Source: Micromonospora sp. NBRC 110009
GTDB lineage: Bacteria; Actinomycetota; Actinomycetes; Mycobacteriales; Micromonosporaceae
DNA: 64,000 nucleotides
Assembly: GCF_030518795.1 (NCBI RefSeq)
Contig: NZ_CP130427.1
Coordinates: forward strand, 2,232,001-2,296,000
Direction of reading: 5' to 3'
The translations under genes were made by a program, and so were the position numbers. How positions within the stretch are numbered: the first letter of the stretch is position 1; the number at the start of each line of letters is the position of its first letter. The notes beneath the pieces were generated by a model, which worked only from the letters and a program-made list of their open reading frames with translations, did no database searches and was not told the origin of the DNA. Positions 24,039 through 32,890 of the stretch are shown here, piece after piece.

Positions 24039-26066
24039 ATGCACCTCTCACCCCCGCCGTCGGGCAGACGGATACTGCTGGCCGCCGCCGTCGCGGCGAC
24101 CGCTGCCCTCGCGGCCACCGGCCCGGTGGCCGCCGAACCCATCACCGCCCCCACCGTCGACCGCCAGCAGCAGTACGCCGCGGCGGCCGGCGAGTACGGC
24201 GTGCCGCAGAACGTCCTGCTCGGCGTCTCCTACCTGGAGTCCCGCTGGGACACCCACGCGGGCCAGCCCAGCACCAGCGGCGGCTACGGCCCGATGCACC
24301 TGACCGACGCCGAGCAGGTGGCCTCGACCCCGTCCAGCGCGCACGTGGACGAGAACGAGGACCCGCGGGGCGACGACGCACGACCGCTCACCGTCGACCC
24401 GGCCATCGCCGCCGCGCCGTCCGGGGACGTGCTGCCCCAGGCGTCCCTGCAGACCGTCGACGCCGCCGCCGCGCTCACCGGCCTGTCGGTGGAGACGCTG
24501 CGCAGCGACGCCACCGCCAACATCCGCGGCGGGGCGGCGCTGCTCGCGTCGTACCAGAAGGCACTGGGCGGGCCGGTCGGTGCCGGCAGCGACCCGGCGG
24601 CCTGGTACGGCGCGGTGGCCCGCTACTCCGGCGCGGACACCGAGGACGCCGCGGCGGCCTTCGCCGACGAGGTGTACGACCAGATCGGCCAGGGCGCCAG
24701 CCGGACCACCGACGACGGGCAGCGGGTGACCCTCGCCGCCGCGGCGGTGACGCCGGACGAGTCCGGGCTGCACAAGCTGGGGCTGCGCCGCGCCGAGCGG
24801 CCGGACGGGCTGGAGTGCCCGGTCCGCGTCGCCTGCGAGTGGATCCCCGCGCCGTACGAGAAGTACGGCCCGGGCGCCGGCGACTACGGCAACCACGACC
24901 TGGGCGCCCGGCCCGCCCAGCAGAAGATCGAGTACATCGTCATCCACGACACCGAGGGCTACTTCGGTCCCAGCGTGAACCTGGTCAAGGACAAGACCTA
25001 CCTGGGCTGGCACTACACGCTGCGCTCGGCGGACGGCTACATCGCCCAGCACATCAAGGCCAAGGACGTGGGCTGGCACGCCGGCAACTGGTACGTCAAC
25101 GCCAAGTCCATCGGCATCGAGCACGAGGGCTTCGCCGGCCACGGCACCTGGTACACCGAGGCGATGTACCGCACCTCGGCCAAGCTGGTCCGCCACCTGG
25201 CGCTGCGGTTCCAGGTCCCGCTGGACCGGCAGCACATCCTCGGCCACGACAACGTGCCCGGCACCACCGCGGGCACCGTGGCCGGCATGCACTGGGACCC
25301 GGGCCCCTACTGGGACTGGTCGCACTACTTCGACCTGATGAAGGCGCCGTTCCAGGGCACCGGCACGCCGCACAGCGGCCTGGTCACCATCGACCCGGAC
25401 TACGCCACCAACCAGCCCGCCTTCATCGGCTGCAACCAGCAGCCGCCGGGCGTGCCGAAGCCGACGCCGCCGGCCGCGCCGTGCCCGCTCCGCGGCTCTT
25501 CCTCGGTCATCCTGCACACCGCGCCGAGCGAGCTCGCGCCGCTGGTCAACGACCGCGGCCTGCGCCCGAACGGCACGCCGGACACCATGTACATCTCCGA
25601 CCACGGCGCCCGCGCCTCGGCCGGTCAGACGTACGCCCTGGCGGACGTGCAGGGCGACTGGACGGCGATCTGGTACCTCGGCCAGAAGGCCTGGTTCTAC
25701 AACCCGGCCGCCGCGCCCACCGCGAAGTGGGCGCAGGGCTCTGTGGTGACGCCCAAGCCCGGGAAGACCACCATCCCGGTGTACGGGCGGGCCTACCCCG
25801 AGCGGGCGGCCTACCCGGCCGGGGTGCCGTACCAGACCATCTCCCCGCTCCAGTACACCTTCGCCGCGGGCCAGCGGTACGCGGTCGGCGGGGTCCTGCC
25901 GGGCGAGTACTACCGCGCCGTCACCTTCGACGGCTCCTCGCCGGGTGACTGGACCGTGATCCGGGGCGAGAACCGGTACGTGCAGATCCAGTTCGGCCAC
26001 CGCGTGATGTTCGTGAATCTGGACGACGTGCAGATCCAGCCGGCGTCGGTCGGCTCTCCGGAGTAG
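24039..26066 (+). CDS. Secreted N-acetylmuramoyl-L-alanine amidase (Amidase_2) with extra domains
   Basis: A 675-residue secreted protein. Signal peptide about 1-31. Residues about 40-220 resemble a lysozyme-like helical module (AGEYGVPQNVLLGVSYLESR, GGYGPMHLTD, ANIRGGAALLASYQKALG, WYGAVARYSG). The amidase core spans about 295-440: IEYIVIHDTEGYF (zinc His), WHYTLRSADGYIAQHIKAKD, IGIEHEGF, HILGHDNVPG (second His) and MHWDPGPYWDW (third ligand Asp). About 470-675 are beta-rich, SH3-like segments that may bind wall. It removes stem peptides from muramic acid. Start: ATG 24039 with GGAGG 4 bases upstream. It sits between two NlpC/P60 genes. Confidence 0.88.
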   Translation: MHLSPPPSGRRILLAAAVAATAALAATGPVAAEPITAPTVDRQQQYAAAAGEYGVPQNVLLGVSYLESRWDTHAGQPSTSGGYGPMHLTDAEQVASTPSSAHVDENEDPRGDDARPLTVDPAIAAAPSGDVLPQASLQTVDAAAALTGLSVETLRSDATANIRGGAALLASYQKALGGPVGAGSDPAAWYGAVARYSGADTEDAAAAFADEVYDQIGQGASRTTDDGQRVTLAAAAVTPDESGLHKLGLRRAERPDGLECPVRVACEWIPAPYEKYGPGAGDYGNHDLGARPAQQKIEYIVIHDTEGYFGPSVNLVKDKTYLGWHYTLRSADGYIAQHIKAKDVGWHAGNWYVNAKSIGIEHEGFAGHGTWYTEAMYRTSAKLVRHLALRFQVPLDRQHILGHDNVPGTTAGTVAGMHWDPGPYWDWSHYFDLMKAPFQGTGTPHSGLVTIDPDYATNQPAFIGCNQQPPGVPKPTPPAAPCPLRGSSSVILHTAPSELAPLVNDRGLRPNGTPDTMYISDHGARASAGQTYALADVQGDWTAIWYLGQKAWFYNPAAAPTAKWAQGSVVTPKPGKTTIPVYGRAYPERAAYPAGVPYQTISPLQYTFAAGQRYAVGGVLPGEYYRAVTFDGSSPGDWTVIRGENRYVQIQFGHRVMFVNLDDVQIQPASVGSPE

Positions 26067-26079
26067 TCCCGTCGGGACG

Positions 26080-26117
26080 ACGAAGGCCCCCGGTCCGCGC
26101 GGACCGGGGGCCTTCGT
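26080..26117. terminator. 17-bp perfect hairpin between convergent wall-hydrolase genes
   Basis: The arm 26080-26096 (ACGAAGGCCCCCGGTCC) pairs perfectly with 26101-26117 around GCGC, between the stops of the amidase and the second NlpC gene. It is suited to terminate both transcripts. Confidence 0.8.
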
Positions 26118-26132
26118 GCTGCTCTGGGCGGG

Positions 26133-27140
26133 TCAGGTGACCCGGCGGTAGCCGGCGACCGGCATGTAGGCCACCTTCGCGACCTGGACCGGTTTGCCGG
26201 TCCGGGGCGCGTGCACCATCAGCCCGTTGCCGAGGTAGAGCCCGACATGGTGCAGGTCGCTGTAGAAGAAGACCAGATCACCTGGTCGGGCGTCGGCGCG
26301 GGAGACCGCCCGGCCCTCGTTCCACTGCGCGCCCGTGAAGTGGGTGAGGTAGATGCCCGCCGCCTTGTAGGCGTACTGGGTGAGACCGGAGCAGTCGAAG
26401 GAGTTCGGCCCGGTGGCGCCCCAGACGTACGGGTCGCCGACCTGCGCGCAGGCGGTCTTGATCGCGATCCGGGCGGCGCTGCTCACCACGCCGTCGATGG
26501 CCGGGCAGCCCTCCGGGCGGATCGAGGTCACCGGCAGCATCTTGGTCAGCCGCTTGATCTCGGAGTCGATCTGCTTCTTCTTCGCCGCCAGCTCGTCCCG
26601 CTGCTTGATCTGGGTGGCGATCAGCGCGTCCAGCTTCTGCTTCTGCCGGTTGTACTTGTCGCGGACGGCGAGCACGCCGGCGATCTGCTTGTGCTGCTCC
26701 TCGGCCAGCCGGTCGAGGATGACGAGCTGCTCGCCGAGGGTGCCCGGCTTGGTGCTCACCAGCAGCGCGCCGATCTCCTGCGAGGGACCCTGGATGTAGT
26801 AGCGGGCCGCCATGTCGCCGACCCGGTTCATCGCCAGGGCCGACTCCAGCTCCAGCGGCACCATCTTCTTCTCGAGGTCGTCCGACTTCTTCTGGTTGAC
26901 CTTGAGCTGGGACCGAATCTTGTTGTAGCTCTCGATGGTGGGCTCGAGCTGTTCCCACTGCTTGTCGATCTGTGCGTCGATCTCATCCACCGACGGCGCC
27001 GCGTGCGCCGGAGCCGCCAGCAGCCCGGCGCCGACCGCGACGGCCGCGACCAGGGTGAGGAGACGGCGTACGACCCGCGCGCCGACCGGTCGGACGGGCG
27101 GCTGGCTCGGGGCGTGGCGATGAGGGGGCAGGGTTGCCAC
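26133..27140 (-). CDS. Secreted NlpC/P60 peptidoglycan endopeptidase (RipA-like)
   Basis: A 335-residue paralogue of the gene at 22.6 kb. Signal peptide to about residue 45 (LLTLVAAVAVGAGLLAAPAHA region), coiled coil about 50-200 (QLKVNQKKSDDLEKKMVPLE, DKYNRQKQKLDALIATQIKQ), and an NlpC/P60 domain with SFDCSGLTQYAYKAAG, SDLHHVGLYLGNG and LMVHAPRTG giving the Cys-His-His set. It should cut peptidoglycan stem peptides during growth or septum splitting. Start: the second GTG (27140) lies 9 bases after AAGGAG (27150-27155); the first GTG (27146) is only 3 bases away. Its leader carries no riboswitch, unlike its paralogue, so the two are regulated differently. Confidence 0.88.
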   Translation of the reverse strand: MATLPPHRHAPSQPPVRPVGARVVRRLLTLVAAVAVGAGLLAAPAHAAPSVDEIDAQIDKQWEQLEPTIESYNKIRSQLKVNQKKSDDLEKKMVPLELESALAMNRVGDMAARYYIQGPSQEIGALLVSTKPGTLGEQLVILDRLAEEQHKQIAGVLAVRDKYNRQKQKLDALIATQIKQRDELAAKKKQIDSEIKRLTKMLPVTSIRPEGCPAIDGVVSSAARIAIKTACAQVGDPYVWGATGPNSFDCSGLTQYAYKAAGIYLTHFTGAQWNEGRAVSRADARPGDLVFFYSDLHHVGLYLGNGLMVHAPRTGKPVQVAKVAYMPVAGYRRVT

Positions 27141-27310
27141 CGGCACGGACTCCTTTGCAACCGACCGCCGGGCGCCCCGAGAGAGGGAAGGTCGAGGCAG
27201 ACGACCCACAGCGGTCGGTGCCCCACATTAGGGAAGGCGACGGGGTGGAATCAAGGCGACCATTCGTTCAATTACGCCTGCGCGACGGCTTGTGTACCAA
27301 GGGTATTCGC

Positions 27311-28315
27311 CTACGTGCCAACGATGGCCGTCAATACATCGTCGAGCGTCACCACGCCGAGGGGTCGGCGACCGTCACTCACCAGGACCATGTGCCGCCG
27401 CTCCCGCCGCATCGAGAGCAGCAGGTCGGCCAGCGTACGGTCCGGCGGCACCACCGCCAGCGGCCGGTAGACCTCGGCGGGCACCGGGGCGCGGCGGCTC
27501 GCCCCCGCGTAGCCGAGCACGTCCTTGACGTGGACGAAGCCGAGCACCCGGCGGGTGGACCGCTGCACCACCGGGAACCGGGACCGGCCGGTCCGGGTCG
27601 CCAGCACCTCCAGCGAGGCCGGTGAGACGTCCTCGGCCACCGTGGTGACCGTCGACCAGGGTTGCAGCGCGTCGGCCGCCGTACGGCTGTGCAGGGCCAG
27701 CGCGCCGGTGATCCGGGCGTGCTCCTCCGCGTCCAGCAGCCCCTCGGTACGCGCCTGGGAGACCAGGCCGGCCAGCTCCTCCGCGGTGAACACGGTCTTC
27801 ACGGCGTCGGTCGCCTCGACCCGCCACAGCCGCAGCACCTGCCGGGCCGACCACTTCATGGCGAGCAGCAGCGGCTTGGTGGCGACGCAGAACGCCAGCA
27901 TCAGCGGGCCGAGCCAGAGCGCCGACGGCTCCGGGCCGGCCAGGGTGATGTTCTTCGGCACCATCTCGCCGACCACGGTGTGCAGGAAGACCACCACGCC
28001 CAGGGCGATCACGAACGCCACCGGGTGCACGGCCGAGGCCGGCAGGCCGAGCGCCTCGAACGGTGCCTCCAGCAGGTGGGCCAGCGCCGGCTCGGCGATC
28101 GCGCCGAGGCCCAGTGAGCAGACCGTGATGCCGAGCTGCGCCCCGGCGATCATCAGTGGGATCTGGTTCATCGCGGCGAGGGCCCAGCGGGCCCGCTTGG
28201 ACACCGCCGCGAGCGGCTCGATCACCGTCCGCCGGGAGGCGATCAGGGCGAACTCGCTGCCCACGAAGAAGGCGTTGCCGAGCAGCAGCAGGACCGCGAC
28301 CAGGAGCTCACTCAC
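27311..28315 (-). CDS. CNNM/DUF21-CBS membrane protein (hemolysin family)
   Basis: A 334-residue protein. A DUF21/CNNM membrane domain covers residues 1-190 with about three helices (LLVAVLLLLGNAFFVGSEFA, MIAGAQLGITVCSLGLGAIA, VAFVIALGVVVFLHTVVGEM) and the conserved P-K-N segment MVPKNITLAGPEPSA. Two CBS modules follow at about 215-334 (VLGFVHVKDVLG, MVLVSDGRRPLGVVTLDDVL). It lacks the C-terminal CorC_HlyC domain of its upstream neighbour. CNNM proteins handle Mg2+/Co2+ transport or homeostasis. ATG 28315 overlaps the end of the upstream gene by 8 bases, so both are one operon and probably form a heteromer. Confidence 0.9.
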   Translation of the reverse strand: MSELLVAVLLLLGNAFFVGSEFALIASRRTVIEPLAAVSKRARWALAAMNQIPLMIAGAQLGITVCSLGLGAIAEPALAHLLEAPFEALGLPASAVHPVAFVIALGVVVFLHTVVGEMVPKNITLAGPEPSALWLGPLMLAFCVATKPLLLAMKWSARQVLRLWRVEATDAVKTVFTAEELAGLVSQARTEGLLDAEEHARITGALALHSRTAADALQPWSTVTTVAEDVSPASLEVLATRTGRSRFPVVQRSTRRVLGFVHVKDVLGYAGASRRAPVPAEVYRPLAVVPPDRTLADLLLSMRRERRHMVLVSDGRRPLGVVTLDDVLTAIVGT

Positions 28316-29615
28316 CGTCGTCGGGCTCCTCGGGGCGGACCACCCGGACCTGCTCGACGCGGTGCCGGTCGACCTCCACGACGGTGAACTCGTACCCGGC
28401 CTCGTCGACGGCCTCCCCCGGCACCGGGATGTGCCCCAGCCGGGCCATCAGGAAGCCGGCGAGGGTCTCGTACGGCCCCTCGGGCAGCCGGAAGCCGGTC
28501 TGCTCGACCATTTCGTCGGAGCGCAGCACGCCGTCCACCAGGACGGTCCGCTCGCCGCCGGGCACGGTCAGCTCGACCGGACCGAGGTCGTCGACCGCGT
28601 CCGGGTCGAACTCGTCGGCGATCTCGCCGACCAGCTCCTCGACGAGGTCCTCCACGGTCACCACGCCGTCCGTGCCGCCGTACTCGTCCACCACGATGGC
28701 CAGGTCCGCGCCGGCCGCCTTGAGGGCCGCGAGCACCCCGTCGAGGTCGAGGCTCTCCGGCACGTACACCGGCTCGCGGGCGACCGCGGCGACGGTGGTC
28801 GCCGCCCGGTGCGCCAGCGGCACGCCGAGCGCGTCCGGCACCCCGGCGACCCCGGTGACCAGGTCGAGCGTCTCCTCGTAGACCGGAAACCGGGTGCGGC
28901 CGGTCTGCTGGGACAGGTCCAGCAGCTCGGCGACCGTGGCGGTGGCCCGCAACGCGATCACGTCGACCCGGGGGGTCATCGCCTCGGCGGCCCGCTTGTC
29001 GCCGAACCGGATGGTGCGGCGCAGCAGCATCGCGGTGTCCGGCGGGAGCGCGCCGGCCCGGGCCGAGATCGCGGCGAGCAGCCCCAGTTCCTCCGGGGAC
29101 CGGGCACTGGCCAGTTCCTCCTGCGGCTCCACGCCGAGGCGCCGGACCAGCCGGTTCGCCGAGTCGTTGAGCAGCCGGATCAGCCAGCCGAAGGTGCGGG
29201 AGAAGGTCCGCATCGGCCCGGCGGTGGTCAGCGCGGCCGGCATCGGCCGGGCCAGCGCCAGGTTCTTCGGCACCAGCTCGCCGAAGAGCATCGAGATGAG
29301 GGTGGCCAGGGCCAGGGCGAGCAGCCCGCTGAGCCGCTCCGCCCCGCCGAGGGGACCGAGCAGCGGGGCGAAGAGCCGGGCCAGGGCCGGCTCGGCCAGG
29401 TAGCCGGTGAGCAGCGCGGTGATGGTGATGCCGAGCTGCGCGCCGGAGAGCTGGAAGGAGAGCTCGCGCAGCGCGCGGCGTACCGTGGCGGCCCGGCCGT
29501 CGCCCTCGCCGACCCGCCGGTCGATCTCCGCGCGGTCGACGGTGACCAGGGCGAACTCGGCCGCGACGAAGAACGCGTTGCCGGCGGTCAGCAGAACGAA
29601 TCCGACCAGGGGCAA
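28308..29615 (-). CDS. CNNM/DUF21-CBS-CorC membrane protein (hemolysin family)
   Basis: A 435-residue protein: CNNM domain 1-190 (FVLLTAGNAFFVAAEFALVT, GAQLGITITALLTGYLAEPA, MLFGELVPKNLALARPMPAA), two CBS modules (VIALRATATVAELLDLSQQT, LAIVVDEYGGTDGVVTVEDL with the usual DEYGG) and a C-terminal CorC_HlyC domain (ETLAGFLMARLGHIPVPGEA, YEFTVVEVDRHRVEQVRVV). It is likely a Mg2+/Co2+ exporter or regulator. The start is unclear: the only standard in-frame codon before the first helix is TTG 29615, without a ribosome site. Homology would favour 8-10 more residues, where the frame offers only ATC or CTG codons (for example ATC 29642). Confidence 0.88.
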   Translation of the reverse strand: MPLVGFVLLTAGNAFFVAAEFALVTVDRAEIDRRVGEGDGRAATVRRALRELSFQLSGAQLGITITALLTGYLAEPALARLFAPLLGPLGGAERLSGLLALALATLISMLFGELVPKNLALARPMPAALTTAGPMRTFSRTFGWLIRLLNDSANRLVRRLGVEPQEELASARSPEELGLLAAISARAGALPPDTAMLLRRTIRFGDKRAAEAMTPRVDVIALRATATVAELLDLSQQTGRTRFPVYEETLDLVTGVAGVPDALGVPLAHRAATTVAAVAREPVYVPESLDLDGVLAALKAAGADLAIVVDEYGGTDGVVTVEDLVEELVGEIADEFDPDAVDDLGPVELTVPGGERTVLVDGVLRSDEMVEQTGFRLPEGPYETLAGFLMARLGHIPVPGEAVDEAGYEFTVVEVDRHRVEQVRVVRPEEPDDGE

Positions 29616-29714
29616 CAGCGTGGTAACCAGCAGGCCGTCGATGAGCGTGATTGTTCCACGGGCCTGGCGTCGACGCAGGCCGCGGTGCCGGTGGCCGCCG
29701 CGGCCGCCGGACCG

Positions 29715-29753
29715 ACGACGGCGGCGGCACCGCGTGGGTGCCGCCGCCGTCGT
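29715..29753. terminator. 17-bp perfect hairpin after the EtfD-like gene
   Basis: The arm 29715-29731 pairs perfectly with 29737-29753 around GCGTG, just beyond the stop of the EtfD-like gene. It separates that transcript from the CNNM operon downstream. Confidence 0.75.
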
Positions 29754-29778
29754 GGATCAGCTCGTTCCGGGGTACGCC

Positions 29779-31980
29779 TCAGCCGGCGACCGGCTCGGCC
29801 TCCTTCTCGCCGGCCGGGGTGTCCGGCTTGACCGAGCGGAGCAGCACGCTGGCGACGTCGACGACCTCGACCTGCTCGCCCGCGCCCTTGCCGTTGACCC
29901 CGTCGTTGAGCATCGTCGAGCAGAACGGGCAGCCGACCGCGATGGTCTTCGCCCCGGTGGACATGGCCTCCTCGACCCGGTCCACGTTGATCCGCTTGCC
30001 GATCTTCTCCTCCATCCACATCCGGGCACCGCCGGCGCCGCAGCAGAAGGAGCGCTCGCTGTTACGCGGCATCTCGGTGATCTCGGCACCACCCAGCGCG
30101 CTGCCGAGGACCTCGCGCGGCGGGGTGAAGACCCGGTTGTGCCGGCCCAGGTAGCAGGGGTCGTGGTAGGTCAGGCCACCGTCGACCGGCTGCACCGGGG
30201 TGAGCTTGCCGGTGGCGACCAGGTGGGCCAGGAGCTGGGTGTGGTGTACCACCTCGAACTCGCCGCCGAGCTGCCCGTACTCGTTGCCCAGCGTGTTGAA
30301 GCAGTGCGGGCAGGTGGCCACGATCTTGCGCTTGCTCTTCTCCCGGCCCTCGAACGCCTCGTTGAGGGTCTCGACGTTCTGCTGGGCGAGCATCTGGAAG
30401 ACGAACTCGTTGCCGATCCGGCGGGCCGGGTCACCGCTGCAGGTCTCGCCCTCGCCGAGGATGGCGAACTTCACGCCGGCCTCGTTGAGCAGCGTGGCGA
30501 CCGCCCGGGTGGTCTTCTTCGCCCGGTCCTCGAACGCGCCGGCGCAGCCGACCCAGAACAGGTACTCGAAGTCGTCGACCTCGCCGACCCGGGGCACCTC
30601 GAAGTCGAGGCCCTTGGTCCAGTCCTCGCGGGTGTTCTGCGGGGCGCCCCACGGGTTGCCCTTGTTCTCCAGGTTGCGGAGCATGACGCCGGCCTCGGAC
30701 GGGAAGCTCGACTCGATCAGCACCTGGTAGCGGCGCATGTCGACGATGTGGTCCACGTGCTCGATGTCCACCGGGCACTGCTCGACGCAGGCGCCGCAGG
30801 TGGTGCAGGACCAGAGCACGTCCGGGTCGATGACGCCGCCCTCCTCGGCGGTGCCGATCAGCGGCCGGTCCGCCTCGGCCAGGGCCAGCACGTCGACCCC
30901 GGCCAGCTGCTCCTGGGTCGCCTTCTCCTCGCCGGTCAGGTCCTTGCCGCCGCCGGCCAGCAGGTACGGCGCCTTGGCGTACGCGTGGTCGCGCAGGCTG
31001 AGCACGAGCAGCTTCGGCGACAGCGGCTTGCCGGTGTTCCAGGCCGGGCACTGCGACTGGCAGCGGCCGCACTCGGTGCAGGTGCTGAAGTCCAGCAGGC
31101 CCTTCCAGGTGAACTGCTCGACCTGGGCGACGCCGAACTGGTCCTTCTCCGGGTCGGCCTCCTCGAAGTCGAGCGGCTTGCCCTCGCTCGTCATCGGGCG
31201 CAGCGGGCCGAGGCCGGAGCCGGCCGACTTCTCCGGGTCGCGCTTGAAGAAGATGTTCGGGAACGCCAGGAAGCGGTGCCAGGCGACACCCATGGTGACG
31301 TTCAGCGAGATCACGATGAGCCAGGTCATCGAGATGGCGATCTTGATGAGCGCCGCAACGCTGACGCCGGCCGTCCAGGCCGGCAGCGCGGCACCGACCG
31401 CGTGGCTGAGCGGGGTGGCCCAGACCGGGTACTCGAAGTGGTCGGTGGCGACCTTGAAGCCCCGGATCACGAAGCCGAAGATCAGGACCAGCAGCACGAC
31501 CCACTCGACGAAGTAGCCCTGCCACATGGTCGAGCCGGTGAACCGGGAGCGGTTGCCCGGCCGGTTGGGCCGGCTGCGCAGCCGGATCGTCATCAGCACC
31601 AGGATGCCGGCCAGGCCCAGGATCCCGATCCACTCGGTGGCCAGGCCGAAGACGGTCCAGTGCCGGATGATCGGCAGGCCGCCGCCGGGGGTGACCACCT
31701 CGAAGTACGCCTCGAGCACCAGCAGCGACAGCACGATGAACCCGACCATCACGAACCAGTGCGCGGCGCCGACCACGCTCCACTTGAGCATGCGGGTGTG
31801 ACCGGCGGTCTCCACGAGCATCTTCTTCGTGCGGGCGCCCTTGTCGGCGAACCGCTCCGGCGCGGGTTGCCCGAGCCGGATGACGGCAGTCATCTTCATG
31901 ACCGCGCGCACCGCAAGCCACACCGCCACCGCGGTGATGGCGGCCGCGAGGATCGTGGTGACGATCTGGACGCTGCCCAT
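29779..31980 (-). CDS. etfD: Membrane Fe-S oxidoreductase, EtfD-like (ETF to quinone)
   Basis: A 733-residue protein like mycobacterial Rv0338c (EtfD). Residues 1-240 hold about five transmembrane helices in a nitrate-reductase-gamma-like layout. Two 4Fe-4S sites follow: C301-C304-C307-C311 (CTECGRCQSQCPAW) and C392-C395-C398-C402 (CTTCGACVEQCPV). The C-terminal part has two cysteine-rich CCG domains (ATCPHCFNTLGNEYG, LTYHDPCYLGRHN, SFCCGAGGARMWMEE, GCPFCSTMLND) as in heterodisulfide reductase subunit B. EtfD takes electrons from the ETF reduced by acyl-CoA dehydrogenases and delivers them to menaquinone. ATG 31980 follows GGGAGG. A shared fatty-acid-type operator lies 154 bases upstream. Confidence 0.88.
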   Translation of the reverse strand: MGSVQIVTTILAAAITAVAVWLAVRAVMKMTAVIRLGQPAPERFADKGARTKKMLVETAGHTRMLKWSVVGAAHWFVMVGFIVLSLLVLEAYFEVVTPGGGLPIIRHWTVFGLATEWIGILGLAGILVLMTIRLRSRPNRPGNRSRFTGSTMWQGYFVEWVVLLVLIFGFVIRGFKVATDHFEYPVWATPLSHAVGAALPAWTAGVSVAALIKIAISMTWLIVISLNVTMGVAWHRFLAFPNIFFKRDPEKSAGSGLGPLRPMTSEGKPLDFEEADPEKDQFGVAQVEQFTWKGLLDFSTCTECGRCQSQCPAWNTGKPLSPKLLVLSLRDHAYAKAPYLLAGGGKDLTGEEKATQEQLAGVDVLALAEADRPLIGTAEEGGVIDPDVLWSCTTCGACVEQCPVDIEHVDHIVDMRRYQVLIESSFPSEAGVMLRNLENKGNPWGAPQNTREDWTKGLDFEVPRVGEVDDFEYLFWVGCAGAFEDRAKKTTRAVATLLNEAGVKFAILGEGETCSGDPARRIGNEFVFQMLAQQNVETLNEAFEGREKSKRKIVATCPHCFNTLGNEYGQLGGEFEVVHHTQLLAHLVATGKLTPVQPVDGGLTYHDPCYLGRHNRVFTPPREVLGSALGGAEITEMPRNSERSFCCGAGGARMWMEEKIGKRINVDRVEEAMSTGAKTIAVGCPFCSTMLNDGVNGKGAGEQVEVVDVASVLLRSVKPDTPAGEKEAEPVAG

Positions 31981-32394
31981 CGAGTTGGCCTCCCGGTCTG
32001 CTGCCTGGTCGAGCGGCTCGGCGACCGGGAGCGGTCCGGGGAGGGGCCGGCGTTTCCGCCGCTATCCGCCACCCCGACCCGACCGGCCGATGACCTCGCT
32101 CCGCTCGGTCATGCAGTGCAGCCTACGCGCAAGGTTACCCAGCAGTAACGTGAGTCATCTCGCACCCGGCCACGCCGCCCTGCCGACACCTTAGGGGGAC
32201 CCGACGACGCGTGCCGGGCAGGGGCCGTGTGCCGTGACGTACCGGCATCGGTCCGGCGGCGGTGTAACCGGTCAGCGGCGGCCGACCGGGGCGGGACAGG
32301 ACGACGGCCCGACCCCCGACGGCTGCAGGTCGCGCGGCGTCAGCGGCGCCGGGCGACGTCGTCGCAGCGGGGACCGGGCAGGCCGTCGACGTCG
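31981..32394. other. Intergenic region between etfD-like gene and crgA
   Basis: About 410 bases. The left part is the leader of the EtfD-like gene with the palindrome at 32134-32149. From 32160 to 32394, downstream of crgA, I see no coding pattern and no clean hairpin, only GC-rich sequence with short repeats of GACGTCGTC. Confidence 0.5.
32134..32149. promoter_or_regulatory. Candidate TetR-type operator upstream of the EtfD-like gene
   Basis: GTTACCCAGCAGTAAC has the same arms and length as GTTACCGATCAGTAAC at 341-356; 13 of 16 bases are identical and the changes are confined to the centre. It is 154 bases upstream of the start, consistent with a long leader or a promoter farther out. Confidence 0.55.
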
Positions 32395-32658
32395 TCAGCG
32401 CCAGCGGGAGAGCAGGATCAGCGAGGAGACCATCGCGCCGAAGCCGACTGCGAGGTTCCAGTAGCCCCAGGTCGCCACCGGATACGCCTGCTCGGAGAGG
32501 TAGTACACGACCAGCCAGCCGATGCCGACGACGATCAGCGCGACGGCGGTGATCGGCAGCCAGACCGGGCTAGGCTTGCGCGTCGCCGCCGTCGCCGTCG
32601 GACGCACGTCCGTCGGCGGGGTGTACACCTTCTTCTTGCGGACCTGAGACTTGGGCAC
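32395..32658 (-). CDS. crgA: Cell-division protein CrgA
   Basis: An 87-residue protein of normal CrgA length. It starts MPKSQVRKKKVYTPPTDVR, the basic cytoplasmic part with the conserved V-Y-T-P motif, then two transmembrane helices (VWLPITAVALIVVGIGWLVV and WNLAVGFGAMVSSLILLS) joined by YYLSEQAYPVATWG, ending in RWR. CrgA coordinates septum assembly with FtsZ, FtsI and the wall synthases in actinobacteria and delays or places septa in hyphae. GTG 32658 has GGAGAG upstream. It is divergent from the DUF881-sortase operon, the usual order near the origin. Confidence 0.95.
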   Translation of the reverse strand: MPKSQVRKKKVYTPPTDVRPTATAATRKPSPVWLPITAVALIVVGIGWLVVYYLSEQAYPVATWGYWNLAVGFGAMVSSLILLSRWR

Positions 32659-32890
32659 GACGCTCTCCAGAGGGGGGTACTGACCTCGTCCGGCCTGACA
32701 ACCGGGCGCGGGGGCGACGGTCCATGGCCAATAATGTTCGACAGCTAGCGTAGTCCCGACGGGCCCTCCAGGCCACGAATGGGGTCAGGCCGGTGCACGG
32801 AGTGACCGAAAAGGGTGGGACTTTTCGGGTCGAGTACACCGGTTCGCGTCATCGCGGGCCGGTACGGAACGACGGGAAAGGGAACGCCCG

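Noticed and set aside
27141..27310. Possible riboswitch in the leader of the second NlpC/P60 gene
   Set aside because: No ydaO core blocks are present; only an ordinary ribosome site and promoter-like AT-richer sequence.
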